DNA of 64,000 nt from positions 288,117 to 352,116 of the forward strand of contig NZ_AMRN01000004.1 of NCBI RefSeq assembly GCF_000300275.1, read 5' to 3'. The notes below the pieces were generated by a model. It was not told the DNA's origin, searched no databases, and worked only from the letters and a program-made list of their open reading frames with translations. Origin of the DNA: Thalassospira profundimaris WP0211. Its GTDB lineage: Bacteria; Pseudomonadota; Alphaproteobacteria; Rhodospirillales; Thalassospiraceae. Shown piece after piece: positions 36,602 to 46,166 of the stretch. The translations under genes and the position numbers were made by a program. Positions within the stretch are counted from its first letter, which is position 1. Every line of letters begins with the position of its first letter.

Positions 36602-37422
36602 ACCGTGACGTCCCATCACCATCAGCACGCACCCAGGATGTGAAACCGGCCAAAACTGGTTGGCGCGCGCCGCGCTGGTTAACGCTTTGCGCAATCTGGT
36701 CGCTGATCCCGCTGATCGGCATCATGGCAGGCGGTGACACCGTTCACGCGCAATCATTCAACTTTGATCTTGGCGACGGCCCCGGGGTGACATCATCGGG
36801 ACGTCTGATCCAGTTGATCGGCCTGATCACGGTTCTGTCCATTGCGCCCGCCATCCTGATGATGGTGACGTCCTTTACCCGTATCATCGTGGTTCTCAGC
36901 CTGCTTCGAACCGCCCTTGGCATTCAGCAATCGCCACCGAACCAGGTTCTGATCAGTCTGGCGATGTTCCTGACCCTGTTTATCATGATGCCAACCCTGG
37001 AACGCGTCTGGGACGAGGGGCTGGAGCCGATGATCAATGGCAACATTGATGAATTCGAAGGGTTCGAACGGTCCGTCAAACCGGTTCATGATTTCATGAT
37101 GACCCAGGTCCGCGAACGTGATCTTCAGTTATTCGTCAATCTGGCCGGGATCGAGGAAATCACATCCCCTGATGACATCCCGCTGCGCTCGCTGATCCCT
37201 GCCTTCATGATCAGTGAATTGCGCCGTGCGTTCGAAATCGGCTTTTTGCTGTTTATCCCGTTTCTGATCATCGACATGGTGGTTGCCAGTATCCTGATGT
37301 CGATGGGTATGATGATGCTGCCGCCGGTCATCATTTCCCTGCCATTCAAACTGATCTTCTTTGTGATGGTGGATGGCTGGTATCTGATTGCCGGATCACT
37401 GGTTGAGAGTTTCGGCGGGTAG
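36598..37422 (+). CDS. fliP: Flagellar biosynthetic protein FliP
   Basis: A 274-residue export-gate protein with a cleavable signal peptide (ending near 'DTVHAQ'), 'MMVTSFTRIIVVLSLLRTALGIQQSPPNQVLISLAMFLTLFIM' and 'PFLIIDMVVASILMSMGMMMLPPVIISLPFKLIFFVMVDGW', both diagnostic. Coupled to fliO. fliQ and fliR are on the opposite strand 4 kb away, so the gate genes are split here. Confidence 0.97.
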   Translation: MNRDVPSPSARTQDVKPAKTGWRAPRWLTLCAIWSLIPLIGIMAGGDTVHAQSFNFDLGDGPGVTSSGRLIQLIGLITVLSIAPAILMMVTSFTRIIVVLSLLRTALGIQQSPPNQVLISLAMFLTLFIMMPTLERVWDEGLEPMINGNIDEFEGFERSVKPVHDFMMTQVRERDLQLFVNLAGIEEITSPDDIPLRSLIPAFMISELRRAFEIGFLLFIPFLIIDMVVASILMSMGMMMLPPVIISLPFKLIFFVMVDGWYLIAGSLVESFGG

Positions 37423-37472
37423 GCCGACGGGCCAAAAACGTTGCATCCCAGACAACAGAAAAACAGCCTATC

Positions 37473-38741
37473 TCAGCTTTCGAGATAATCGCGCAGGCGA
37501 TAATACCAGATCGCAATCGTCGCGTAGGCACGATGCATGTCATGGGCAATCAACGGGCTGATGTCAGTGAACCGCAGGGGCAACGGCGTATCGGGCGCCA
37601 ACAGGTTATCGGCAATTGCCTTGCCCAGTGACGTCGACAAAGCCACCCCGCGCCCGTTATAGCCAACCGCCATCGTCATATTGTCCACCGGGCGATGGAT
37701 ATGCGGGAGATGGTCATAAGTCATGGCAAGGCGGCCCGACCAGTAAAACTCAATCGGAACCGACTTCGTCCACGGATAATAGGCATGAAGTTCCGAGACG
37801 ATCCCATTGAATGCCGCGCGACTGACGGGATCAGCAAAGGATCCCCGCCCCCCGATCATCAGGCGCCCGCCCGGTCCAACGCGGAAATAATTACCAATCC
37901 GGCGACTGTCGGAAACGGGCGTTTTGGTCGGTAGCACTGTCGCAAGCTGTTCTTCACTGAGTGGTGCTGTTGCCACCTGAAAGCTGTTTACCGGGATCAG
38001 GCTTTTGCGCAATTTCGGAAACAGGTCGCCGGAATAGGCGTTTGTCGCAACCACCAGATGGTCGCTTGTGATGGATGCCGTGCCATCACCAATCTCGGCA
38101 TGCCATTTCCCGGAAATGCTTTTAACGCGCTGTACCGGTGCCGGTGCAAATACCCGACAACCTGCCGCCTGCGCTGCCCGCGTCAGGCCGCGAATGTATT
38201 TCAACGGATGAAGCTGGCCTGCCCGGTTATCGAGCCAGCCACCGACAAGGCGCTGGCTTCCCGTAAGGGACTGAATTTCGACGGTATCGAGCATTTTGAC
38301 ATCCGCACCGCGTGTCTGCCATTCGCGCATGCGGGGTTCCAACCAGCCAAGGTGATCGCGCTTGACCGAACCCTGTATCCAGCCACTTGGCGTGGCATCG
38401 CAGTCGATGTCGTTTTCCTTGATCAGGTTGAATGTCGTCTCGGCGGTTTTACCGGCAAACGCGGTTGAGAATTCGCCATAAAGCCGGTCTATCTTGTCCG
38501 GATCCTGTTTAAGCCCCGGGATCACCTGCCCGCCATTGCGCCCGGACGCGCCAAAACCCGGCCGGAAGGTATCCACAACAATCACCGACGCACCGCCCTT
38601 GGCAAGCTGAAGCGCGCAGGACATCCCGGTGAAACCGCCGCCGACAACCAAGACATCGCAAGCGTATTCGCCTTCGGGCTTTTGCGTTTCGGGGGCGTTA
38701 TTCGCGGTCGCTTCCCAGACCGACGTCAGATCATCTTGCAT
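37473..38741 (-). CDS. FAD-dependent amine oxidoreductase (PuuB/DAO-like)
   Basis: A 422-residue flavoprotein with the FAD motif 'CDVLVVGGGFTGMSCALQLAKGGASVIVVD' and the following 'RPGFGASGRNGGQVIPGL', typical of gamma-glutamylputrescine oxidase and related DAO enzymes. The C-terminal 'HIHRPVDNMTMAVGYNGRGVALSTSLGKAIAD' supports this. ATG 38741 has GAGGT just upstream; a GTG at 38756 is less likely. It interrupts the flagellar genes and is convergent with fliP. A polyamine role fits the importer at the window start, but is inferred. Confidence 0.85.
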   Translation of the reverse strand: MQDDLTSVWEATANNAPETQKPEGEYACDVLVVGGGFTGMSCALQLAKGGASVIVVDTFRPGFGASGRNGGQVIPGLKQDPDKIDRLYGEFSTAFAGKTAETTFNLIKENDIDCDATPSGWIQGSVKRDHLGWLEPRMREWQTRGADVKMLDTVEIQSLTGSQRLVGGWLDNRAGQLHPLKYIRGLTRAAQAAGCRVFAPAPVQRVKSISGKWHAEIGDGTASITSDHLVVATNAYSGDLFPKLRKSLIPVNSFQVATAPLSEEQLATVLPTKTPVSDSRRIGNYFRVGPGGRLMIGGRGSFADPVSRAAFNGIVSELHAYYPWTKSVPIEFYWSGRLAMTYDHLPHIHRPVDNMTMAVGYNGRGVALSTSLGKAIADNLLAPDTPLPLRFTDISPLIAHDMHRAYATIAIWYYRLRDYLES

Positions 38742-38904
38742 TTGGACCTCGGTCACCGGGTGTTGCGGCGGAACTCGGAAATGAATTGGTTAACGAACTG
38801 ATTTTAAAACCATAACTCAAATTCAGATGGCATCAACGGATTAGTTCTGATGTATCGGGCGCCGTTGGTAACAACACCATCCCTCCAACCCGGCCGCCAA
38901 ATAA

Positions 38905-38934
38905 AAAAGCCGCCTGCAGCGCAGGACGGCTTTT
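38905..38934 (-). terminator. Terminator of the Sel1-repeat gene
   Basis: AAAAGCCG-C-CTGC, loop AGC, GCAG-GA-CGGCTTTT: a stem with a small internal loop giving T-runs on both strands. It lies just downstream of the Sel1-repeat gene on the minus strand. Confidence 0.8.
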
Positions 38935-38979
38935 GGTCTTCCCTAGACTTGGGCTTTGGCGCCCAACGGTTATCCGGTC

Positions 38980-40299
38980 CTAGCCTTGGCGGCGGCCGGA
39001 TTTGAAAACATCCTGTTCAAGTGGCTTGAGGCCAAAGCTGCCGCGACGCGGACCGGGATTTTCCGCCACGTATTTTTCGGCCACCTTGCGTTCATCCTCG
39101 CTCATGCGGGCATGGATTGCCCCCATTTCGCGCTGCGCCTGACTGCCTTCGGTCGGTGCCGACATTTTCAGCCAGTAATAGGCCAGAATATTGTCCTGTT
39201 CGACGCCACTGCCAATCGCATAAAGGCGTCCAAGTGCTGCCTGACCATTTGCCGATCCCTTGCGGGCCGCACGTTCATACCAGGTCGCTGCACGCACCAT
39301 ATCAACCGGCACACCAAGGCCATGTTCGTACATCACACCGATCAGGTGATAGCCGCCCGGATGGCCAAGCTCGGCCAGATCCATGGCAAGATCCAGCGCA
39401 TTGGCGTAATCGGGTTCGCGATGCGGCACACCGAAAATCTGGATTTGGGTCATCTGATATTTCGCAGATGCATCCCCCTGATTAACCGCATGGCTCAACA
39501 TCTTCCAGCCGCGGTCAAACAGCTTCAAATCAGATGAATGGCAGAAATACATCGCAAGGTTCGCCTGCGCATAGGCATCACCCTCGCTCGCGGCGAGTTC
39601 AAACCAGCTGATGCTTTCGGCGATATTGCGTTCCGCGCCAAGCCCGACACCAAGGGCATAGCCAAGGGCCGATGCGGCCTCGACACTGCCAGCACGTGCA
39701 GCACGCATGTTAAACTCGAACGATTTCGACGGATCGCGACGAACCCCGCGGCCTTCAAGATAAAGGTATGCCAGAACGCTGGCAGCAGACGGGTCATTCA
39801 GTTCGCTTGCGCGTTCGAAATAGGAGACAGCCTTTTCGTCGTCCTGCGGCACGCCCCAACCGTTCAGATAGCAAACACCAAGGTTGTAAAGTGCTGCGAC
39901 TGAGCCGAACTCGATCGCCTCTTCAAACCAGTGCGCCGCCGTTTCGGCATTTTCCTGAACGCCAAGCCCCTTGGCATAGAGATAACCAAGGTTGTTTGCC
40001 GATACCGGACCACCAGCGGCGGCTTCTTCGTTAAACCAGTAGGCCGCTTCGCGGTACCATTGCTGGCCTTCGCCAAGATCCTCGGCAACGCCGAGTCCCT
40101 TGCTGCGCATATAGCCATAGCAAACCGCCGCAAAAGCACGGCTCTGTCTGTGAATTTGGTCAAGGATGCGGCGGGTCGCGGACTCGTCACGCGGCATGCC
40201 GTCGCCCAGATAATGCTTTTGGGCAAGCGAAAGCTGGGCGAAAATGTCCTTTTCGACATTCGCCTCATCGTAATAGACCATTTTAAGTGCACGATCCAT
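38980..40299 (-). CDS. Sel1-like repeat protein
   Basis: A protein of about 439 residues built of Sel1 repeats: 'AANNLGYLYAKGLGVQENAETAAHWFEEA', 'ALYNLGVCYLNGWGVPQDDEKAVSYFERA' and several more along residues 50-410. No signal peptide. It follows the AMIN/TPR gene on the same strand in a motility context. The start is uncertain: ATG 40299 was preferred; a TTG at 40326 and an ATG at 40281 are alternatives. A scaffold role is likely; function unknown. Confidence 0.8.
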   Translation of the reverse strand: MDRALKMVYYDEANVEKDIFAQLSLAQKHYLGDGMPRDESATRRILDQIHRQSRAFAAVCYGYMRSKGLGVAEDLGEGQQWYREAAYWFNEEAAAGGPVSANNLGYLYAKGLGVQENAETAAHWFEEAIEFGSVAALYNLGVCYLNGWGVPQDDEKAVSYFERASELNDPSAASVLAYLYLEGRGVRRDPSKSFEFNMRAARAGSVEAASALGYALGVGLGAERNIAESISWFELAASEGDAYAQANLAMYFCHSSDLKLFDRGWKMLSHAVNQGDASAKYQMTQIQIFGVPHREPDYANALDLAMDLAELGHPGGYHLIGVMYEHGLGVPVDMVRAATWYERAARKGSANGQAALGRLYAIGSGVEQDNILAYYWLKMSAPTEGSQAQREMGAIHARMSEDERKVAEKYVAENPGPRRGSFGLKPLEQDVFKSGRRQG

Positions 40300-40398
40300 C
40301 ACAGCACTACACTCTTCACCGCTCAAAAAAATCCAACAGAATCATAGCGCTTACACCCACTTTGGGCGAAAAAGGCGCCACCATATAGTTATTGAACG

Positions 40399-43300
40399 TT
40401 AATTTATAGCACTAAGCTGCGACTTTTCCAACTGGTCTCGATAGGTTGCAAGGAAACCTTGGAACTCTTCTACTTCGTCGACGCGATCGGCAAGCGTCCG
40501 GTAATCAATCAACCCTTGGGTCGGCGAAGACGTGATCAGGCTGAAGGCCTCGGCATAGGGGCTTTGGGCCATGACTTCGCCATAACGCCGCTTGAGCATG
40601 TTAAGGGTGCGTTCCTGCCCGGCCATCGCCAGATTAACCGCCCAATTTAGCATGTATCGGCCACGCTCATCCGAGATACCGTTTTCATCGAACGGTTCTT
40701 CACCAACCAGACGCTGGAACGTCTCGGCGGCGGACATGTAATCGCGGGTATTGCGATAATGATCGATCCGCAGCAATTCGGCATTGCGCGAATAGTCGCC
40801 TTCAAGCGACGCAATTGCTTCAATACCGCGATCCGTATCAAGCAGGGCACGCGCCCGAAGATGTCGACGCTGGGTGGCAAGTTCATCGGAAACACCCGGC
40901 ACTTCGGTCTCGTCGATGATGCGGATGGTTTCCTCTGGCTTGCTATCAAGAAGATAAACCAAGGCCAGTCGCGCTCCGACCCGGGCCTTTTCCACGCCGG
41001 TCAGACGGAAGTCGACCTGATGTTCAAGGAGTTCCTCGGCGCGTTCAAACAGTTCGACATCAACCATGCGGTCAGCAAGACGGCGAATAAGTTCGTCACC
41101 CTTGTCCCCCGCCGGGGTCAGTTCGCGGAACTCGTCATAAAGCGCAACCGCCTTGATCGCCGAGATATTATTGATTTCCTCGCCGAGATACAGGTTTTCG
41201 AAAGTTTTGTGCATCATGTCGGTCGCCTCGGTCGCCACCGGCATATTCGGGAAGAAGATTGCGACCTGACGCAGGGTATTAAGCCCTTCGCGGAAATCCT
41301 TGTTCTCGATCTGCAGTTCACCGATCCGTTTGAGCAACGCCATCTCGAACGCATCACCGCGCCATGCAAACCGCAGCTTCTGAAGCTGTTCGATCGCATC
41401 TTCGACCGTCAGGCGTTCAAGCCGCATCAGAAGTTCGGTGCGATCAAAGATCGCATGCGCACGCGCCTTGCGGTTTTCACCCTCTGCCACCTGATCCCAG
41501 GTCGCGACAGCCTGTTCAAGCTCGCCGGCTTCTTCTTCGAAAATACCCTTGAGGTACTGGATATCCATGATCTTGCTTTCGGAAAGACCCGGGGTCACCA
41601 GCATCTTTTCGATCATATCCATGCCGGCCTCTGGGTTGCCGACGATCAACGCCTGTTCGGTTGCAATCGGCACCAGACGCGACAGCAATTCGGGCGGGTA
41701 GTAATCAAGGATATGGACACTTTCAAGAAGGTCGCGCGCACCTTCGTTCGGACGCCCGCGCGCAGCCAGGGTCACTGCCCGCCAAAGCTGCATCTCGGGG
41801 ATCTTGCGCAGGCGTTCATCTTCAAGCAGGCGTTCGGCCTCTTCGTATTCCCGGTTCAGGAACTTGACCGCTGCCTTAAGAGCACGGAACTGCAATCGTT
41901 GGGCAATCAGCGGATCATCGTGTTCCATGGCGGAAATCACCGCATCGGCTTCGGGTCCCAATCCGTTCGCCAGATAATACTGGGCCAGATCAAGGCGCGC
42001 CTTGTTGCGATGCTCGTCACCGGATTCTGCAATCTTCCGGCGCAGCCCACGGATGGTTTTATTGTATTGATCCAGACCACCGCGTCGCCAGTCATCCAGC
42101 TCGAAAATAAGACCTTCACGACCATCACCTGTTTGCGCGCGTACGCCGGTTGCCGAGGCCAGCAACCGTGCACCTTCCGGTGAAATGTTAAGGCCATCTT
42201 CGGCGGTAACAATCACGGCCTGCCCATCATCGCGCCCGGCGACCTGCACGCTGTCATTCATCGGGGCAACGACCACGCCCTGAACGGATGGCAGGACTTC
42301 AAATTCCGGATAGCGCAGCGCCACCTCGATGCCATAGCCGTTCTGGGTTGTCGTGGTCACACGCAAAGTGTCGCCGACTTCGGGATCATCAATCGGGATA
42401 ATCGGCCCGACATCCTCAAGTGGCACGATCAGGCGCGCACGGGTCTGTTCATCCAATTCAATCGACGGACCCAGCTTTTCAACCGGCTGCATGATGCCTT
42501 GCTGCATGGTGATGCGCCAATCACCCGTTTCACTCCGGCCGGTGTAAAGGCCGATGCCCTCGGGGATTGTCATGCGGACAATCGTTGCGTACGGGCTTTC
42601 GATCTGTTCGACAACGCCGATGATCTGGGCGGCCTGTTGGCGTACGTTATCAAGGTTGAGATTGGCACGTACATCAAACGCCAACCACAAGAACCCGGCG
42701 CGCGACCACACCGCCGCCCCGCCCGGCTGACCGAACGGGAAACCAAGCGTAAGTTCGGTCGCGGTCTGATCAACGGTGACAACAAGATCGCCAATGCTTT
42801 GCCGTTCGATCGGTGCCTGCCCATTGGTTCGAACGGTATTGCCAGCGTTCTGCGCGGCCTGGGCAAGGGCTTCGGGGGAGTTGGGGTCAAGCGCGCCCTC
42901 TTCGGACGTTGGTGCGGCTGCATCGGGAACGTCCGGCGCCGCATCTTCATTCTGCGCAGTCGCAGACGGGGTTTCCGGCGCGGGTGGTGCTGGGGTTGTC
43001 ACCCCGGCCTCTGGTGTGTCTGTCGTCCGGGTTTGCGCGGTGGTGGTTGCCGGGGCGCGCTGCACGCCCATGATATCAACCACGACCTTGTTGCCCGACC
43101 GGAAATGGCGCAATTGCCGCGCAGGAGTCGTTTCGACAACGACATCCAGCGGATTGGTGTCGCCCTGACGCACACGCACACCTTCGGGCAGGCGTCGTGA
43201 AATATCGTTGGCATTGATCCGGGCCGGCGCATCAAACGCGATGGTCTGCTCGCCTTGCGCCCCTTCAAGCACGTAATCGGTGCGGTTTGGCCAGTCAAAC

Positions 43301-43869
43301 ACCAGTCGATAGAAGGTCGGATGGCGTCCGACCCGCACGTCAAGCTCCGCCAGTTCTGCCGGGTTATCGGCAACGGTTTCAACCGGCGTTGTCGGCGCCG
43401 GGGTTATTTCAGGGGTTTGGGCATCCTGCGCGGGCCGCGCCGGGGGTGTTGGTACGGAGGGTGCCGGTGCGTCGGGTTTATCGAGGATATCCAGGACGAC
43501 GTTGCTGCCGACGTTAAACGCGCGCACTTCGTAATCGTCACTCAGCACAAAGGCGATTGTGCGACCATCGGGATCAAAGAATGCATCGGAAATATAGCGT
43601 GAAACCGGCGTCAGAACACCGCGCAACGAAGCCACCAATGGCTGATCGAACCGCACGACCAACTGGTCGCCGATGATCTCGGCGGTGTAATTGACCGGCT
43701 CGTTCCATTGCAGAACAATTCGGCCATACCCGTTATGAAGCCCGGAGCGGATGATAACAGGGTCCGCCACCTGGGCTATTGCAGGGCGCATTCCGCTATA
43801 AGGCAAAACCATTGCCGTGGTGGTCGCAATTGCAACCGCCAGCAGGATGCGCACGGCAAGTTTCGCCAT
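40399..43869 (-). CDS. Large periplasmic AMIN-like/TPR protein of the motB operon
   Basis: A 1156-residue exported protein. Signal peptide ends near 'RPAIAQ'. Two similar beta modules follow (about 38-130 and 176-268: 'YGRIVLQWNEPVNYTAEI' versus 'FYRLVFDWPNRTDYVLEG'), with a third less clear one at about 360-460; they look like AMIN domains, which bind peptidoglycan or secretin partners. Pro/Ala/Thr-rich linkers separate them. Residues after about 600 are TPR-like helices. It starts two bases after the motB stop, with GGAGG inside motB, so it is probably a motor-associated periplasmic factor (inference). Confidence 0.85.
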   Translation of the reverse strand: MAKLAVRILLAVAIATTTAMVLPYSGMRPAIAQVADPVIIRSGLHNGYGRIVLQWNEPVNYTAEIIGDQLVVRFDQPLVASLRGVLTPVSRYISDAFFDPDGRTIAFVLSDDYEVRAFNVGSNVVLDILDKPDAPAPSVPTPPARPAQDAQTPEITPAPTTPVETVADNPAELAELDVRVGRHPTFYRLVFDWPNRTDYVLEGAQGEQTIAFDAPARINANDISRRLPEGVRVRQGDTNPLDVVVETTPARQLRHFRSGNKVVVDIMGVQRAPATTTAQTRTTDTPEAGVTTPAPPAPETPSATAQNEDAAPDVPDAAAPTSEEGALDPNSPEALAQAAQNAGNTVRTNGQAPIERQSIGDLVVTVDQTATELTLGFPFGQPGGAAVWSRAGFLWLAFDVRANLNLDNVRQQAAQIIGVVEQIESPYATIVRMTIPEGIGLYTGRSETGDWRITMQQGIMQPVEKLGPSIELDEQTRARLIVPLEDVGPIIPIDDPEVGDTLRVTTTTQNGYGIEVALRYPEFEVLPSVQGVVVAPMNDSVQVAGRDDGQAVIVTAEDGLNISPEGARLLASATGVRAQTGDGREGLIFELDDWRRGGLDQYNKTIRGLRRKIAESGDEHRNKARLDLAQYYLANGLGPEADAVISAMEHDDPLIAQRLQFRALKAAVKFLNREYEEAERLLEDERLRKIPEMQLWRAVTLAARGRPNEGARDLLESVHILDYYPPELLSRLVPIATEQALIVGNPEAGMDMIEKMLVTPGLSESKIMDIQYLKGIFEEEAGELEQAVATWDQVAEGENRKARAHAIFDRTELLMRLERLTVEDAIEQLQKLRFAWRGDAFEMALLKRIGELQIENKDFREGLNTLRQVAIFFPNMPVATEATDMMHKTFENLYLGEEINNISAIKAVALYDEFRELTPAGDKGDELIRRLADRMVDVELFERAEELLEHQVDFRLTGVEKARVGARLALVYLLDSKPEETIRIIDETEVPGVSDELATQRRHLRARALLDTDRGIEAIASLEGDYSRNAELLRIDHYRNTRDYMSAAETFQRLVGEEPFDENGISDERGRYMLNWAVNLAMAGQERTLNMLKRRYGEVMAQSPYAEAFSLITSSPTQGLIDYRTLADRVDEVEEFQGFLATYRDQLEKSQLSAIN

Positions 43870-43871
43870 AC

Positions 43872-44597
43872 TTACGTGCCTCCGATCCCGCTTCCCCCGT
43901 GAGGCTCGATTACAATGTCGACCCGGCGCGCCATTGCAAATCGCGCCTCCTCATCCAAAAGTTTGGGAAGCTGGTCGTATCTTGATGCCGCAAATCCGTA
44001 AATATTTATGTAATCTGTGTAACCGGATTGCTTTAACTCGTTGGCAACAGCCCCGGCACGGGCCAGCGAAAGTTCCCAGTTTGATGCATATTGCCCACGC
44101 CCGCTAAGCGGCCTTGGATCAGTATGCCCCTGAACACCGATACGGTTACCGATATTGCGCAACACCCCGCCAAGCACGAACAAAGCCTGTTGTGCCTTGG
44201 GTGTCATATCCGAACTACCGGCAACAAACAGAATATCACCCGGCAGGGAAATCACCAATTTGTCGGCTTCGCGCGACATGCGCGCATCCCCAAGGACCGG
44301 GTTGTCATCAATCGCGTCATCAATCACGGCACTGAGATAATCAAGGTTCATTGCCGGTTTGCGATAGACGCGCGGAATGTTCATGTTCGCCATCGGCTCG
44401 TCGGTATCTTCAACTGGCGACGGTTTGATCGATTGCGACAAGGCATCAACGACCTCGTCCCAGCGATCAATCTTGACCTTGGACATGGCAAACAGCATGA
44501 CAAAGAATGTCAGCAGCAGCGAAATCAGATCCGCCAGACTAAGCATCCAGGGCGGCGGGCCCTTGACCTCTGGCTTGCGTGGTGCGTCTTCGCTCAT
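43872..44597 (-). CDS. motB: Flagellar motor stator protein MotB
   Basis: A 241-residue stator component. One membrane helix with the proton-carrying Asp23 in 'WMLSLADLISLLLTFFVMLFAM', and a C-terminal OmpA-like peptidoglycan-binding domain with 'GVQGHTDPRPLSG' (HTD 158-160) and 'NWELSLARAGAVANEL' (Arg180). It overlaps the upstream MotB-like gene by ATGA. No motA is found in the window. Confidence 0.93.
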   Translation of the reverse strand: MSEDAPRKPEVKGPPPWMLSLADLISLLLTFFVMLFAMSKVKIDRWDEVVDALSQSIKPSPVEDTDEPMANMNIPRVYRKPAMNLDYLSAVIDDAIDDNPVLGDARMSREADKLVISLPGDILFVAGSSDMTPKAQQALFVLGGVLRNIGNRIGVQGHTDPRPLSGRGQYASNWELSLARAGAVANELKQSGYTDYINIYGFAASRYDQLPKLLDEEARFAMARRVDIVIEPHGGSGIGGT

Positions 44598-45478
44598 CCG
44601 CCACCTCCCGATGCTTGTGGTCCAAGCGGGATCGGCTGGGAAATGGAAGGCTGCGCGCCACCATTTGCCGGCGGGATCATGAATTGTTGTGGCGCGACAG
44701 CACCCGTCTGCCCGCCCGAAACACCGCCATTTGCGCCCGCATCCGGCGTCGTGGAGGTCGGCGTTGCGGCAGGCGTTTCATTTCCATTGCCGTTACGATT
44801 GATCGGTTCCGGCGCTTCCTTGGGACCGAAATTCCAGAAAAAGCGAAATGTCACGATGAACGGGTCGGCACCCGGATCAATCCCGACAAAGAAACGGTCT
44901 TCGGGTGCGCCAACATCGGTCAGCTCGCGAGCAAATGATCCAGCCTGGGCGATCTGAAGATTGTTTTCAATCTGGATCGTGCCTTTGTCTTCGATCTGGC
45001 TGCCCATGACCATTTCCATCTCGTAGGAGGCATAACCATCGTCATCAGCCAGCACTTCGGCAAGCTGGCGCATGAAATCGGCCTGTCTTTCGCGGACCAG
45101 AATGGAATTGGTATCAAACAGCTGATCGACATGCATGATGACCTCCATCAGCTTGCCCGGCTGAATGACTTCAACCCGGACCACTTTGATGGCTGTCTCG
45201 AAAAGATGGCCCAGCTTGTCCTGTGTTTCCTGTGCTGATACTGTTGGCCCCTCGATGGAGGTCACGGTCTGCAGACTGGTTGTCGGCGGGAGAATGGCCG
45301 CAAATGCCGAGGAAAGGCTTTCCTGCACTTCACGGGTTTTGACCTCTTCAAAGGTCGAAATGGTATTGAGCAGAATGAAAAAGGCTAGCAGAAGAAGATA
45401 GAGCGCAAGAAACAACGCCACTGCCCCGTTTGTAGGGGGGGAAGGTGGTGTCGGTCCATCGTCCTCTATCTCCGCCAT
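44594..45478 (-). CDS. MotB paralogue lacking the key Asp and peptidoglycan-binding residues
   Basis: A 294-residue protein with one membrane helix (about 18-40, 'GAVALFLALYLLLLAFFILL'), a periplasmic OmpA-like domain (about 111-213: 'VIMHVDQLFDTNSILV', 'NNLQIAQAGSFARELTDVGA') and a Pro/Gly/Ala-rich tail. Compared with MotB encoded next to it, the helix has no Asp, HTD is replaced by GSQ, and 'LSLARA' by 'LQIAQA'. It should therefore not carry protons or bind peptidoglycan in the usual way. Lies 11 bases after cheZ and is coupled to motB. Confidence 0.8.
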   Translation of the reverse strand: MAEIEDDGPTPPSPPTNGAVALFLALYLLLLAFFILLNTISTFEEVKTREVQESLSSAFAAILPPTTSLQTVTSIEGPTVSAQETQDKLGHLFETAIKVVRVEVIQPGKLMEVIMHVDQLFDTNSILVRERQADFMRQLAEVLADDDGYASYEMEMVMGSQIEDKGTIQIENNLQIAQAGSFARELTDVGAPEDRFFVGIDPGADPFIVTFRFFWNFGPKEAPEPINRNGNGNETPAATPTSTTPDAGANGGVSGGQTGAVAPQQFMIPPANGGAQPSISQPIPLGPQASGGGG

Positions 45479-45489
45479 GATAACGCCAC

Positions 45490-46149
45490 TTAGTTAAACA
45501 TCGCGTCGATGTCGGCCTGCGTTACGCCTTTTCCTTCAAGCTGCGGACCGTTCAGCAAAGCATCTTCGCCTTCCGGTTCTTTTTTCTTCCGCGGGTTGGC
45601 GGCAGCATATTTGGCGATTTCATCACCAAATGCCGTCACAAGCCCTTCAACCCGTTCTTCGATGGATTTCAGGGCCTTGATCACCTTGGTCGTGCGCTGG
45701 CCGGTGATATCCTGGAAGTTACAGGCTTCGTAAACGCGCATCGTTGCACTGGTCACGATTTCGGCCTGTTCTGGCGGCAGGGTGCTTGCGAATTCTTCAA
45801 GCGTGTCCATGGCATCAAGGATTTCGTGCGTCGCCCCGGCGGTCGCATCGACGATGGCATCAAGCTCGTCGGTTGCGTTGGGGATATACTCGGCCTTGAT
45901 GTCGTCCGGACGAAGCGAGGCGATTTCCGATTTCATCTTGCGAATGATGCCGGAAAGCTCATCGAGCTCGCCAAACAAACGTTTCTGATCATCGGTCGGT
46001 TTATCGCCCATAAAGCGCGACAACTGATCCATCAGATCGGACAATTGTTCGACCTTCAGGTCATCACCGTCAAGGCGAGCCTGAAGATCATTCAACAACT
46101 GACGTAGTTCGTCTTTGGTCGCCTTAGACATAGCGGTATCGCGGGACAC
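45490..46149 (-). CDS. cheZ: Protein phosphatase CheZ
   Basis: A 219-residue helical phosphatase that removes phosphate from CheY-P and resets the motor. The catalytic segment 'ACNFQDITGQRTTKVIKAL' (D and Q) is clear, and the C-terminal 'GVTQADIDAMFN' is the CheY-binding peptide. GTG 46149 has AGGAG 10 bases upstream; ATG 46131 is the alternative start. Directly follows cheY. Confidence 0.92.
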   Translation of the reverse strand: MSRDTAMSKATKDELRQLLNDLQARLDGDDLKVEQLSDLMDQLSRFMGDKPTDDQKRLFGELDELSGIIRKMKSEIASLRPDDIKAEYIPNATDELDAIVDATAGATHEILDAMDTLEEFASTLPPEQAEIVTSATMRVYEACNFQDITGQRTTKVIKALKSIEERVEGLVTAFGDEIAKYAAANPRKKKEPEGEDALLNGPQLEGKGVTQADIDAMFN

Positions 46150-46166
46150 CTGCCCCGCGCTCCTGA

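Noticed and set aside
40759..42183. A 474-codon + strand frame inside the AMIN/TPR gene
   Set aside because: Antisense shadow; the minus-strand protein has a signal peptide, repeats and a good ribosome site.
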